The notes beneath the pieces were generated by a model that saw only the letters and a program-made list of their open reading frames with translations, had not been told where the DNA came from and did no database searches. Positions 1-8,192 of a DNA stretch of 64,000 nucleotides are shown in pieces. This DNA comes from Streptococcus suis (lineage in GTDB: Bacteria; Bacillota; Bacilli; Lactobacillales; Streptococcaceae): contig JAKTNK010000005.1 in assembly GCA_029593465.1 (NCBI GenBank), forward strand, positions 45,076 to 109,075, in the 5' to 3' direction. Position numbers and translations under genes: made by a program. Position 1 is the stretch's first letter. Each line of letters begins with the position of its first letter.

Positions 1-373
1 ATCCGTTTGGCAATTTGTAAACAACTTTGAAGTCTTCTTTCGCTGCTGTAGGTTCTGCTTTTGGTGCTTCTGCTAAGCCTTTGAAAGTGAATACATGTGT
101 GTTACCTGAAACGTTCCAGTCGTAGTCACCGTAGCTAGCTTTTGAAGCGTCTGCTGATGCTAAAGCATTTACGATAAAATCATCATAAGAAACATCCTTA
201 TAATCTTGTGTTTGTTCTGAACCGTTTGGCAACTTGTAAACCACTTTGAAGTCTTCAGCATTTACAGTTACAGTAGATGCAGCTGCAACACCAACAGCGA
301 CAGCTGAAGCAAGGGCAAGTAAACCAGTACTCTTAAGGTTTAGTAAACCATTCTTAGTTTTGCGCTTTTCCAT
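1..373 (-). CDS. Surface protein with protein L-like B-domain repeats (5' part only)
   Basis: The gene runs off the left edge, so only the first 124 or so residues are visible. It starts at an ATG with an AAGGAG site just upstream. Residues 1-39 form a signal peptide: a KRKTK basic start, a long hydrophobic Ala/Val core, and a likely cut after VNA. A domain follows (about residues 40-102) starting EDFKVVYKLPNGSEQTQDYK, then a Pro/Ala/Lys linker, then a second copy begins (DFKVVYKLPNG). The repeat period is 219 bases, or 73 residues. The pattern NGS-QT, A-AD--K, G-Y and a final FKG lines up with the B domains of Finegoldia protein L, which bind immunoglobulin light chains. By analogy it should be a secreted, wall-anchored protein with repeated binding domains, but the anchor lies outside the window. 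Ligand binding is inference. Confidence 0.75.
   Translation of the reverse strand, partial: MEKRKTKNGLLNLKSTGLLALASAVAVGVAAASTVTVNAEDFKVVYKLPNGSEQTQDYKDVSYDDFIVNALASADASKASYGDYDWNVSGNTHVFTFKGLAEAPKAEPTAAKEDFKVVYKLPNG
2..256 (-). repeat. Direct repeat encoding the domain start, period 219 bases
   Basis: Bases 2-37 and 221-256 are near-identical (three or four differences in 36) and code for the same domain start, EDFKVVYKLPNG. This marks tandem domain duplication within the surface-protein gene. Confidence 0.85.
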
Positions 374-410
374 CTGGATAATATCTCCTTAAATATAATA
401 TTTACACGTT

Positions 411-442
411 AATTTTACCCCCCTCCCCCGGCATTTTGTCAA
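411..442 (-). promoter_or_regulatory. Candidate promoter with a G-tract spacer for the surface protein
   Basis: On the minus strand a perfect TTGACA (442-437) is followed by a spacer holding G5-A-G6 (429-418) and then TAAAAT (417-412). The spacer is 19 bases, two longer than optimal. Slippage in the G runs would change the spacing. No start site is proven. Confidence 0.5.
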
Positions 443-998
443 GTGTTTTCCTAATATTTTTTAATATCTTGTTAAATACTGTCAATTTACAAGGTCTTAA
501 AATGACCTTAGGTATTTGAAAACATGATTGACACTGCTATGACCTTCTAACAGTCTCTCTCATTTTTGAAAGAAAATGAGAGATATTGCTTCTGGCTATC
601 GATTCGAATGAGGGTAAGTAGGATATTCACTCCATTAACCTATCTCTTTTTAAACTAATTAATATAGAAGGAAATAGCAAGTTATACTTACTAACGTGCT
701 TCACATGATTAATAGGGGCTTTAAAACGGTTATGAAACTATTTTCTGTCTTATAGAATTCTCACTACAAGCCTAATCCTTCCACTTATGTTAACTACTTC
801 ATACCCTCTCTGTAGCTATGCTACTTAGCGACAAATAGCAAAATGGGTACCGTTGATCAGCCTGATAGCATTTCTATTATAGTTTTTCTTGAATAGTATC
901 ATTGATGTTTAAGAATTCCAAACTATCAAGATTTCATCCTTTTACTACCTGCTATTCTAATGTCTCAAGAGTTAACTGTTTAAGTCACTACTAAAGAT

Positions 999-1030
999 AC
1001 TCCTGATTCTAGTTTACAAGAATCAGGAGT
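999..1030 (-). terminator. Terminator downstream of panE
   Basis: A perfect 12-bp inverted repeat (ACTCCTGATTCT at 999-1010 and its complement at 1019-1030) has an 8-base loop and lies 30 bases past the panE stop. The following T-run is weak on both strands. Confidence 0.7.
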
Positions 1031-1060
1031 GTTTCTCTTGTGTCCCATGTTTTAGAAACA

Positions 1061-1984
1061 TTAGCTAATATTTAAAATAGCTTCTTTCGCATGAACCATT
1101 TGGGTAATCAAACGGCAGTATGGCGTATCAATACCTAGTTTTTCGGCTTTCGCATTGACTGCTCCGTTGATAAAGTCAATTTCTGTTAAACGGTGATTTT
1201 GCACTAAATCTTGGTGCATAGATGGGTAATGAGGAGCTGCTTTTTCAGACGTTTCCATGACATAATTGGTAATGGCTTCTTCGTCCAAGGTCACACCTTC
1301 TGCGCGTCCAACGGTCACAAATTCATGGATAATTTCTTTAACAATTTTCAAGCCATCTTCGCTGGCAAATAATTCACCGATAGTACAATCGAGTAAGGCA
1401 CACATTGAGTTCATCGTGCCATTAACACAGGCTTTTCGCCAAATATTTGGAACAACGTCATCGTCATAAGTCGCAAATAAGTTGGCTTCTGTCAGCATCT
1501 CTGCTACCTCAAGACCAGCTTCTTTATTGCTAGGATCTACACTTTGTAAGTTTAGTGCACCAACACCTTGTAGGTGAACATGTCCTGGACCTTTCAAGCC
1601 AGCTGTCCAAACCGTTACTCCCATTAAAATATTGTGTTCTGGGATATATTGACGAATGACATCTTCATGACCTAGACCATTTAACAAGCAGAGAACCTTC
1701 GTCTCTTTACCAATGATGCCCTTGATGTCCCGCAACATTTGAGGCAATTGCATCGCCTTGGTAAATAAAATCACCAAATCAGCTTCTCGTGTAGCCTCTT
1801 GTGGCTTCATTATTGGTAGATGAACGGTCTCTTCGACATCACCTGTAATTTTCAAACCATTTTCTTGGATAGCTTTGATGTGATCATCCCACTGATCCAA
1901 CAAAATCACTTCATTACCTGTTTTTGAAATTTGGTAACCAAAACGACATCCCATCGCTCCAGAACCTGCGATATAAACTAACAT
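1061..1984 (-). CDS. panE: 2-dehydropantoate 2-reductase (ketopantoate reductase)
   Basis: This 307-residue protein reduces ketopantoate to pantoate with NADPH, a cytosolic step toward CoA. The N-terminal Rossmann motif is IAGSGAMG (residues 5-12), which follows the family's GxGAxG pattern. The catalytic lysine is probably K184 in NIWRKACVNGTMN, followed by the all-helical C-terminal domain. Length is normal for the family. It lies 15 bases after an orphan PTS IIC gene, with AAGGAGG in the gap, so the two are probably cotranscribed. ApbA/PanE paralogues can reduce other 2-keto acids. No panB or panC is in view, so pantoate synthesis is not certain to be its job. Confidence 0.85.
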   Translation of the reverse strand: MLVYIAGSGAMGCRFGYQISKTGNEVILLDQWDDHIKAIQENGLKITGDVEETVHLPIMKPQEATREADLVILFTKAMQLPQMLRDIKGIIGKETKVLCLLNGLGHEDVIRQYIPEHNILMGVTVWTAGLKGPGHVHLQGVGALNLQSVDPSNKEAGLEVAEMLTEANLFATYDDDVVPNIWRKACVNGTMNSMCALLDCTIGELFASEDGLKIVKEIIHEFVTVGRAEGVTLDEEAITNYVMETSEKAAPHYPSMHQDLVQNHRLTEIDFINGAVNAKAEKLGIDTPYCRLITQMVHAKEAILNIS

Positions 1985-1999
1985 TGATATTCCTCCTTA

Positions 2000-3055
2000 T
2001 TATCCTTCAAAAATGAAAATATCATCTTTGTAAAGGTTTAAAACGTCTTTACATAATTTGTGAGCCGCAAAACCAACACTAAACGGAATCACTAGCCAAG
2101 CAAGAATGATAATCAAAACATTGCTACCACCAGCTAATGAAGCTATTGGTCCTACCGCACCCACAAGACCAAAACCAGAAGTAGCAGGAGTTCCCACTAA
2201 GTTAAACAGAGGAACTGCTAATGAAGAGATTCCAGCTGTCATCACTAACGGAATCGCCATGACAGGGTGCTTTAAGAAGTTTGGCATCATCATCTTCATG
2301 GCTCCCAAAGCAATGGCAATCGGAACACCAGATTTGTTCACTTTTAATGTTGCCCATACCAAGACCGCTGCTGTGGTTGCTACGCCCATTGAAGCCGCAC
2401 CTGCTGATAAACCATTCAAACCAACCGCTAATCCAATAGCAACTGTGGATACCGGACTAACAATCAAGAGTGAAAAGGCCATCGCAATCAGAATAGACAT
2501 CAAAATTGGTTGGAGGGTTGTGAAAGAGTTGATAACTTGACCGATTAAAGTCGTCACATAAGACACATACGGTAGGAGTTTCCACCCAAGATAACCAACA
2601 CCCGTTCCAATAATAATGGGTAACAGAATAATGGTTACTGAACCAAATTTATGACCAAACCATTTAACTGCTAATACAGCCAAACTAGCTGTAATCATCA
2701 TGTTAATCAGATCACCAATACCCCTTAGCTGGAAAATACCTGTGGTAACACCTTCTTTAACAATCTCTGTGTAAACCCAAGCTCCAGAGCCGACATAGGC
2801 TGCACCGCCGATAGCTAATTGTTGCATGGGATTCAGTTTAAATTGTTGACCAATTAAAAATCCTGCCATGATGGGAGTGAAAAATTGAAAAATTTGCACA
2901 ATATGCAAAAATTCCGCAGCCATTGTATTGGGCAATAATGGCTTTAAGAAAGTTGCCAATATGGCATTGGGAATCAAGGCTACAACAATCGCCGTCGCAG
3001 TTCCCGCAAGAACCTTATTGGTAAAGGTTTTGAAAGTTTCTCTTGTTTCTGTCAT
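2000..3055 (-). CDS. PTS sugar transporter subunit IIC (PTS_EIIC_2 type), orphan
   Basis: A 351-residue polytopic membrane protein with about ten hydrophobic segments, many Gly/Ala-rich, matching the stand-alone PTS_EIIC_2 family as I remember it. It lacks IIA and IIB domains, and none is encoded next to it, so the substrate and even phosphotransfer coupling are unknown. It starts with ATG behind a GAAAGAGG site. It is the first gene of a probable two-gene operon with panE. The pairing hints that the substrate could be a keto acid or related metabolite rather than a sugar, but that is speculation. Confidence 0.75.
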   Translation of the reverse strand: MTETRETFKTFTNKVLAGTATAIVVALIPNAILATFLKPLLPNTMAAEFLHIVQIFQFFTPIMAGFLIGQQFKLNPMQQLAIGGAAYVGSGAWVYTEIVKEGVTTGIFQLRGIGDLINMMITASLAVLAVKWFGHKFGSVTIILLPIIIGTGVGYLGWKLLPYVSYVTTLIGQVINSFTTLQPILMSILIAMAFSLLIVSPVSTVAIGLAVGLNGLSAGAASMGVATTAAVLVWATLKVNKSGVPIAIALGAMKMMMPNFLKHPVMAIPLVMTAGISSLAVPLFNLVGTPATSGFGLVGAVGPIASLAGGSNVLIIILAWLVIPFSVGFAAHKLCKDVLNLYKDDIFIFEG

Positions 3056-3319
3056 ACAATCCTCTTTCCTTTTTCTTTTCTTATGGAAGCCCTTTCCACA
3101 ACGAATATTAGAATTTTACCACAAAAACCAACCCTTGTCAGCCCCTTATGGGCAACTTATCAAAAACTGGAGCATGCCGACTTTGATAGTGCTCTCTTCA
3201 ATCAAGGATACTAATTCCTGATTGAATTCTCCACAAACAAGACTAACTTATTAGCAAAAACCATACTCTCTATGCAAACTTTTTCAAGTTTTACCTGAAA
3301 ATAGATAAGGGTGTTTTCG

Positions 3320-3348
3320 TTGACTTGCACAAGTAGCTATGTTATCCT
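3320..3348 (+). promoter_or_regulatory. Promoter of the DHA2 exporter operon
   Basis: TTGACT (3320-3325), a 17-base spacer and TATCCT (3343-3348) give a good sigma-A promoter. The predicted start near 3355 leaves a leader of about 125 bases before the coding start. Confidence 0.6.
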
Positions 3349-3354
3349 GTTACC

Positions 3355-3480
3355 TAGCTTCTAAAGGAAGGGCTCGAAGGTAGCCATCTTCCTTTCGCAG
3401 AAATCATATATACTAGCACTAATATTGGGATTACAGGTCACTTGTCCCAGTATTAGTCTTTTTAGATAGGAGAATTCTTT
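3355..3480 (+). promoter_or_regulatory. Structured leader with attenuator hairpin before the drug exporter
   Basis: The leader has two hairpins. The first pairs AAAGGAAG (3363-3370) with CTTCCTTT (3388-3395), extended inside by GGCT/AGCC. The second is a 13-bp stem (3418-3430 with 3445-3457, one G-U pair) followed by CTTTTT, a standard intrinsic terminator. The ribosome site AGGAG (3468-3472) comes directly after it. A terminator between a gene's own promoter and its start codon points to transcription attenuation. No ATG leader peptide is present. I could not match it to a known riboswitch class. Confidence 0.55.
3418..3463 (+). terminator. Leader terminator (attenuator) of the exporter operon
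   Basis: The stem arms are ACTAATATTGGGA and TCCCAGTATTAGT, with a 14-base loop and a T-run CTTTTT. No upstream plus-strand gene needs this terminator, since the neighbour is transcribed away from it. Confidence 0.7.
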
Positions 3481-4980
3481 TTGTCATCAGAAACTCATGA
3501 TAACCATGGTAAGCCTTACAATCGGACTGCCATGCTCATCACCCTACTTGTCGGAACCTTTGCCGGCGTGCTTAATCAAACTAGCCTTGGAACTGCCATT
3601 CCAACATTAATGAAAAGTTTTGATATCAGTTTATCAACTGCTCAACAGGCAACCACCTGGTTCTTGTTAACCAATGGCATCATGATTCCAGTATCTGCCT
3701 ACTTGGCGACGAAATTTTCAACCAAGTGGCTCTTTACCGTGGCTTATGCTCTCCTCACAACGGGACTCTTGATTGACTCTTTTGCACCAACGTCTAACTG
3801 GACGATTTTCCTTTTTGGGCGTATCATCCAAGCTGCAGCGGTCGGAATTACGATGCCACTGATGCAAGTCGTCATGGTCAATATCTTTCCTCCCGAAAAA
3901 CGCGGTGCTGCTATGGGGATTAACGGACTGGTTGTCGGGCTTGCTCCTGCAGTAGGACCGACACTAGCTGGTTGGGTCCTCAAGGAAAATATCGTTTTAT
4001 TGGGCACAGCTCTTGAATGGCGAGCTATCTTCATCCTTCCCTTGAGCATCCTTACTATTGTAACTCTACTCAGTCCTTTTGTGGTTCGGGATGTGGTGCC
4101 TAACCGCCCTGTCACCCTTGATGTGCCATCACTTATACTATCGATTATTGGTTTTGGAAGTTTCCTGTGGGGCTTTACCAATGTCGCCACAGATGGCTGG
4201 GGAGATGTCAAAACGGTTATTTTGCCAATCATCATTGGCATGGGAATTATCCTCATCTTCTTCCTGCGTCAGTTAAAACTCGATAAACCATTCTTAGATG
4301 TCCGTGTCTTTAAGGTCAGACAGTTTACGGTGACCACGATTGCTATCTCACTATCGATGATGGCCATGATGGGGGTCGAGATGATGCTTCCTCTTTACTT
4401 GCAAAATGTCCATAGCCTATCCGCACTTGACTCTGGCTTGGTTCTTCTACCAGGTGCCCTGATGATGGGATTGGTTTCCCCACTAGCAGGACAAGTCTAT
4501 GATAAGGTTGGTGCCCGCCGCATGGCTCTAGTAGGCTTTAGCATTTTAGGGATTTCAACAGTGCCTTTCGTCTTTTTAACAGAAAGCACGCCTGACCACT
4601 TTATTACCTTGCTTTATGCCGTTCGTATGGCTGGGATTGGTATGATTATGATGCCATTAACAGCCAGTGCCATGAGTGCCTTACCACCTCATGAAGCAGC
4701 CCACGGTACCGCCGCCAATAACACCGTTCGTCAAATTGCTTCTGCCATTGTTGTAGCCCTCCTCTCCAGCGTGACGCAAAATGTTATTTCGTCTAACACA
4801 CCGGCTAAGAGTCTCCTCACTCAGAACCCTTTGGCTTATGCGGAAAAAATGATTGAGGCTAGTCTATCTGGCTTCCACGTTTCCTTTGCTATCGGTGCCA
4901 GCTTTGCCTTGGTCGGACTTATCGTGTCCTTATGGCTTCATCAAGGAAAAATCATTGAGAAAGAGGAGGTATTGTCCTAA
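3481..4980 (+). CDS. DHA2-family MFS multidrug exporter (LmrB/EmrB-like)
   Basis: A 499-residue drug:proton antiporter of the 14-helix DHA2 family in the cytoplasmic membrane. The antiporter motif C is seen as GLVVGLAPAVGPTLAGW near residues 150-167, and the motif A region RIIQAAAVGITMPLMQVV lies near 117-135. The start is TTG: AGGAG ends 8 bases before it and no better ATG fits. The stop overlaps the next start by one base (TAATG), so translation of the DUF4811 partner is coupled. Substrate cannot be read from sequence; relatives export lincosamides and cationic dyes. The leader hairpins suggest expression responds to a signal during transcription. Confidence 0.85.
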   Translation: MSSETHDNHGKPYNRTAMLITLLVGTFAGVLNQTSLGTAIPTLMKSFDISLSTAQQATTWFLLTNGIMIPVSAYLATKFSTKWLFTVAYALLTTGLLIDSFAPTSNWTIFLFGRIIQAAAVGITMPLMQVVMVNIFPPEKRGAAMGINGLVVGLAPAVGPTLAGWVLKENIVLLGTALEWRAIFILPLSILTIVTLLSPFVVRDVVPNRPVTLDVPSLILSIIGFGSFLWGFTNVATDGWGDVKTVILPIIIGMGIILIFFLRQLKLDKPFLDVRVFKVRQFTVTTIAISLSMMAMMGVEMMLPLYLQNVHSLSALDSGLVLLPGALMMGLVSPLAGQVYDKVGARRMALVGFSILGISTVPFVFLTESTPDHFITLLYAVRMAGIGMIMMPLTASAMSALPPHEAAHGTAANNTVRQIASAIVVALLSSVTQNVISSNTPAKSLLTQNPLAYAEKMIEASLSGFHVSFAIGASFALVGLIVSLWLHQGKIIEKEEVLS

Positions 4981-5696
4981 TGATTATTCTCATTATTGCT
5001 TTAGCGACCATCGCTGTATTTATCTCTTGGCTCTTGATTAAAAAGCCTCTCTTGCGGGTCAGTTTAGGGCTACTCTCTTTGCTCATCTTTGCAGGTTCCA
5101 TAACCATGCTAACCAACCATTTCGTTCATCATACCGGAATGGTCATCAAAACAACCAAACAGACCAGAGACATTTTCTCTGCTGCTGAGACAGGTACTCC
5201 GTTTGGATTATTGATTACACAGGAGATTGGCTCTAACTCTGGCAACTATGTCCTCGTCTATCGCGATAAGGTTTCTGACAAAGAAGCGACAGCTCATTTC
5301 GTCCCTAAAAAGGAAGAGCCTGCTGAAGCTGTCAAACAAGTCGTGACCTACAAGCAGGCTAAGGTTGATAAAGCCACGCTCACAACCATCACAAAGCGCT
5401 ATACTTGGTCATCTGATTGGGCTAAGTTACTCTACGGTTTTGGTGGCGAAGATCAAGAACTGGTATCGCGTCACGTTATTGCGACGGTTCCAAATGACAC
5501 TTGGCTGGTACTAACCAAAGAAAAAGCTGAGCAACTCCCCACAATCGCTCAGCAATTACAAGAAGACCAACGTCAAAAAGCCATAGCCAATCCTCAAGCA
5601 GCGGCTGAATGGCAAAGCAAGGCCAACCAAAATCCCAAAGCCATCTTGGTTCAACAAGTTGAGGCCTTGAAAAAAGCCGTGAACGAAAACAATTAA
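4980..5696 (+). CDS. DUF4811 domain-containing membrane protein
   Basis: A 238-residue protein with two hydrophobic segments at the N-terminus (about residues 1-20 and 26-46), then a soluble extracytoplasmic or cytoplasmic part ending in a Gln/Lys/Ala-rich tail. I recognise it as the DUF4811 type, which in lactic acid bacteria typically follows a DHA2 exporter gene. Here it overlaps the exporter stop by one base. Its function is unknown; an accessory role in export is inferred from this pairing only. Confidence 0.7.
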   Translation: MIILIIALATIAVFISWLLIKKPLLRVSLGLLSLLIFAGSITMLTNHFVHHTGMVIKTTKQTRDIFSAAETGTPFGLLITQEIGSNSGNYVLVYRDKVSDKEATAHFVPKKEEPAEAVKQVVTYKQAKVDKATLTTITKRYTWSSDWAKLLYGFGGEDQELVSRHVIATVPNDTWLVLTKEKAEQLPTIAQQLQEDQRQKAIANPQAAAEWQSKANQNPKAILVQQVEALKKAVNENN

Positions 5697-5707
5697 GAGG
5701 ACGACTA

Positions 5708-5735
5708 ACCCCCTTATTCTATAGAATAAGGGGGT
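5708..5735. terminator. Bidirectional terminator between convergent operons
   Basis: A perfect 28-base palindrome (ACCCCCTTATTC arms, TATA loop) lies between the DUF4811 stop and the copA stop. T-rich sequence follows on the plus strand and A-rich precedes it, so it can serve both genes. Confidence 0.85.
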
Positions 5736-5741
5736 CTTTAA

Positions 5742-7658
5742 TTAATATTGTGGTAAACGTGAACGATTTAATAGAAGAGAACTGGCTAAAACAGATACCG
5801 AACTCATGGCCATCGCCAAGCCTGCTAACTCTGGATTAAGCGTCAGTCCCCAGGAAACAAAGAGACCACTGGCAATCGGAATTCCAATGAGATTATAGAT
5901 AGATGCCCAAAAGAGATTGAGGAGGATACGTTTAAAAGTCTTCTGACTCAGGTCATAAGCCTTCACAACCCCTAGTAAATCATTTTGAATCAAGACAACA
6001 TCGCCCGATTCAATGGCAATATCTGTCCCTGCCCCCATGGCAATCCCAACATTGGCCAAACTAAGCGCAGGCGCATCATTGATACCATCTCCGACAAAAG
6101 CAAGACGATGGTCTTTTTGAAGGGATTTTATCCGAGCAGCCTTTTCCTGGGGAAGAACCTCAGCAATGACTTGCTCAATACCAACCCTCTCAGCAATTGC
6201 TTGTGCCACACGATGGTTATCACCTGTTAGCATCATCGTTTTGAGTCCGCGTTGTTGCAAGGCTCTGATCGCTCTCTCTGAACTGGCTTTAGGACTATCT
6301 TGGATGGCAATGAGACCAAGGATCTCATCATCTTTAGCCAGTATAACCACTGTCTTAGCTTCTTGTTGCAAGGCCTCCATCTGTGATTTTAGAGAGCTTG
6401 GAAAAGTTTTCCCCTCTTGCAGGTGATGATTCCCCAAGAAAATCTGATGCCCTTGATAATTTCCTTGGACACCTTGTCCCTCAATGGCCTTAAAGTTTGC
6501 CACCGCAGGTACGACAAGTCCCTGCTCTTGAGCATAGTCCCTAATAGCCCATGCCAATGGGTGCTCAGAGGATGCCTCTAGCGCTGCTGCAAGGGTCATG
6601 ACCTCCTTACTATCACCTATGACATCCGTCACTTTAGGTTTACCAAGGGTAATGGTACCTGTTTTATCAAAAATAAGGGTATCGATGGCCTGTAATTCTT
6701 GCAAGACACTGCCATTTTTAATCAAAACACCCAGCTTAGCACTTCTTCCCGTACCAACCATCAGCGCTGTTGGAGTCGCCAAACCTAGCGCACAAGGACA
6801 GGCAATGATGAGGACTGAAACAGCGTAAATCATGGATTGTATGGCTGTCTCCCCAAGCACCGAATACCAGACGACAAAGGTAATGATGGCCAGTATCATG
6901 ACAAGGGGTACAAAAATAGCAGATAGTTTATCCGTTAAATCTTGAATAGGAGCATGGCTGGATTGGGCTTTTTTGACAAAATCCACAATCTGAGCCAGCA
7001 TGGTATCCTTACCAACCTTGGTAGCCTTAAAGGTAATGCTTCCATTCAAGTTAATGGTCGATCCGATAACCTCATCACCAACTCCTTTTGAAACCGGCAT
7101 GCTTTCTCCAGTGACCATGGACTCGTCGATACTGGTTGTCCCTGATGTAATAAGGCCATCCACTGCAATTTTCTCCCCAGGCTTGACGCTAATCACATCA
7201 CCAATCACAATGTCTTCGATAGCAATGGTCACAAATGACCCATTGCGTAAGACACTAGCTGATTTGGCCTGTAAATCGAGTAGCTTTTCAACAGCCTGCG
7301 AAGCATTTTGACGCATGCGCTCTTCAAAAACCTGCCCCAACAAGACAAACATGACGATAAAGCCTGCACTCTCAAAATAAACTGGCAGGCCATTAAACAG
7401 GGCAAAAAGGCTGTAAAGGTAGGCAACAGAGGTACCAAGAGCCACCAAGGTATCCATATTAGCATTATGGTTCTTAAAAGCTGCCCAGGCACTTTTAAGA
7501 AATGGAAGGCCTGAAAAGAGCATGATAATACTGGTGAATACAAACGTTCCCCATTCAATCATCCGATGATCCAGTAAATGGGTAAACATGGCTACCATCA
7601 TCCCTAACATCGGCAGCGAACAACTAAAAGCAATCCAAAATCGTGTTCTCAGTGACAT
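5742..7658 (-). CDS. copA: Copper-exporting P1B-type ATPase without N-terminal metal-binding domain
   Basis: A 638-residue membrane pump that exports Cu(I) using ATP. It shows the TGE actuator motif, the metal-site CPC (about residues 287-289), the phosphorylated Asp in DKTGT (about 331), the SEHP motif and GDGINDAP. The last helices carry YN and MSS, the signature of Cu+ (P1B-1) pumps. There is no N-terminal CxxC domain. I start it at the ATG at 7658: the frame is open further upstream, but that would overlap cupA, and 7658 leaves an 11-base gap. CupA, cotranscribed upstream, probably delivers copper in place of the missing domain. Confidence 0.88.
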   Translation of the reverse strand: MSLRTRFWIAFSCSLPMLGMMVAMFTHLLDHRMIEWGTFVFTSIIMLFSGLPFLKSAWAAFKNHNANMDTLVALGTSVAYLYSLFALFNGLPVYFESAGFIVMFVLLGQVFEERMRQNASQAVEKLLDLQAKSASVLRNGSFVTIAIEDIVIGDVISVKPGEKIAVDGLITSGTTSIDESMVTGESMPVSKGVGDEVIGSTINLNGSITFKATKVGKDTMLAQIVDFVKKAQSSHAPIQDLTDKLSAIFVPLVMILAIITFVVWYSVLGETAIQSMIYAVSVLIIACPCALGLATPTALMVGTGRSAKLGVLIKNGSVLQELQAIDTLIFDKTGTITLGKPKVTDVIGDSKEVMTLAAALEASSEHPLAWAIRDYAQEQGLVVPAVANFKAIEGQGVQGNYQGHQIFLGNHHLQEGKTFPSSLKSQMEALQQEAKTVVILAKDDEILGLIAIQDSPKASSERAIRALQQRGLKTMMLTGDNHRVAQAIAERVGIEQVIAEVLPQEKAARIKSLQKDHRLAFVGDGINDAPALSLANVGIAMGAGTDIAIESGDVVLIQNDLLGVVKAYDLSQKTFKRILLNLFWASIYNLIGIPIASGLFVSWGLTLNPELAGLAMAMSSVSVLASSLLLNRSRLPQY

Positions 7659-7669
7659 AATATTCCAAT

Positions 7670-8041
7670 CTATTTCACAATTAACTTGCCACGATACATA
7701 TTCATCCCACAAGCAAAGTCAAACTCTCCCTTCTCCTTGGGAGTGAGGTCGATGAGCGTATCCTTATTTAAAGGAAGTGGCTTTTGAATACCAAAGTCTG
7801 AAAAAACCACCTGATCTAGGCAAGAGGAAGGGTCTTTACGATGAAAGATGAGACTTGCAGGAATCCCCTTTTTCAACACAATCGTTTGCGGATTGTAACC
7901 CCCGTTGACCTCAACACGAATCTCCTGATAATCTCCCCGCATCAGGGCAGTCTGTTCAGATCGCTCGTGCTTTCCAAAAAACCACCAAATTAAAAATGCC
8001 ATTAAGGCAAAACCTATGATAAGAACGCCTAATTTAGCCAA
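7670..8041 (-). CDS. cupA: Membrane-anchored cupredoxin copper chaperone
   Basis: A 123-residue protein with one N-terminal transmembrane helix (about residues 4-22) and a cupredoxin-like domain. Likely copper ligands are the Cys in SSCLDQ and the Cys/Met set in [10 protein letters not shown] near the C-terminus. This matches CupA of S. pneumoniae, a chaperone that hands Cu(I) to CopA. The start is TTG at 8041 with an AAGGAG site about 10 bases upstream; the nearby ATG is out of frame and hits a stop. It is the first gene of a two-gene copper operon controlled by the operator at 8062-8071. Confidence 0.8.
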   Translation of the reverse strand: MAKLGVLIIGFALMAFLIWWFFGKHERSEQTALMRGDYQEIRVEVNGGYNPQTIVLKKGIPASLIFHRKDPSSCLDQVVFSDFGIQKPLPLNKDTLIDLTPKEKGEFDFACGMNMYRGKLIVK

Positions 8042-8061
8042 TCGTCATCCACTCCTTTGTT

Positions 8062-8105
8062 TACATTTGTAGATATATTTTAGCAGTATTCGTTACCATT
8101 GTCAA
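8062..8105 (-). promoter_or_regulatory. cupA-copA promoter with CopY operator (cop box)
   Basis: Read on the minus strand: TTGACA (8105-8100), 17-base spacer, TAAAAT (8082-8077), then TACATTTGTA (8071-8062). The last fits the cop box TACANNTGTA bound by the copper-responsive repressor CopY. It sits at the expected start of transcription, where binding would block it. No copY gene is in the window. Confidence 0.8.
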
Positions 8106-8192
8106 CCAGGGCCTTCTCTCTATATACCACTAGTTAGTATCAGTTGCTTTTTACAACACTCTAGGCTACAATAAAATCAAGGAGAAAATACC

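Larger units (their letters stand above)
374..1060. other. 687-base gene-free region
   Basis: I see no convincing coding sequence in either strand. The region holds the promoter of the surface-protein gene near its left end, an 11-bp inverted repeat at 556-583 (arms TCTCTCATTTT and AAAATGAGAGA), and the panE terminator at its right end. The rest is AT-rich and unrecognised. It may include decayed coding sequence, but nothing could be identified. Confidence 0.6.

Noticed and set aside
2106-2540. A 144-codon open frame antisense to the PTS IIC gene
   Set aside because: It lacks a ribosome site and its composition mirrors the membrane protein on the other strand.
3355-3457. Leader as a known fluoride, guanidine, PreQ1, THF or manganese riboswitch
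   Set aside because: None of the consensus motifs I know for these classes was present.
5985-7514. Several plus-strand frames inside copA
   Set aside because: They are shadows of the copA coding strand, without ribosome sites or family similarity.
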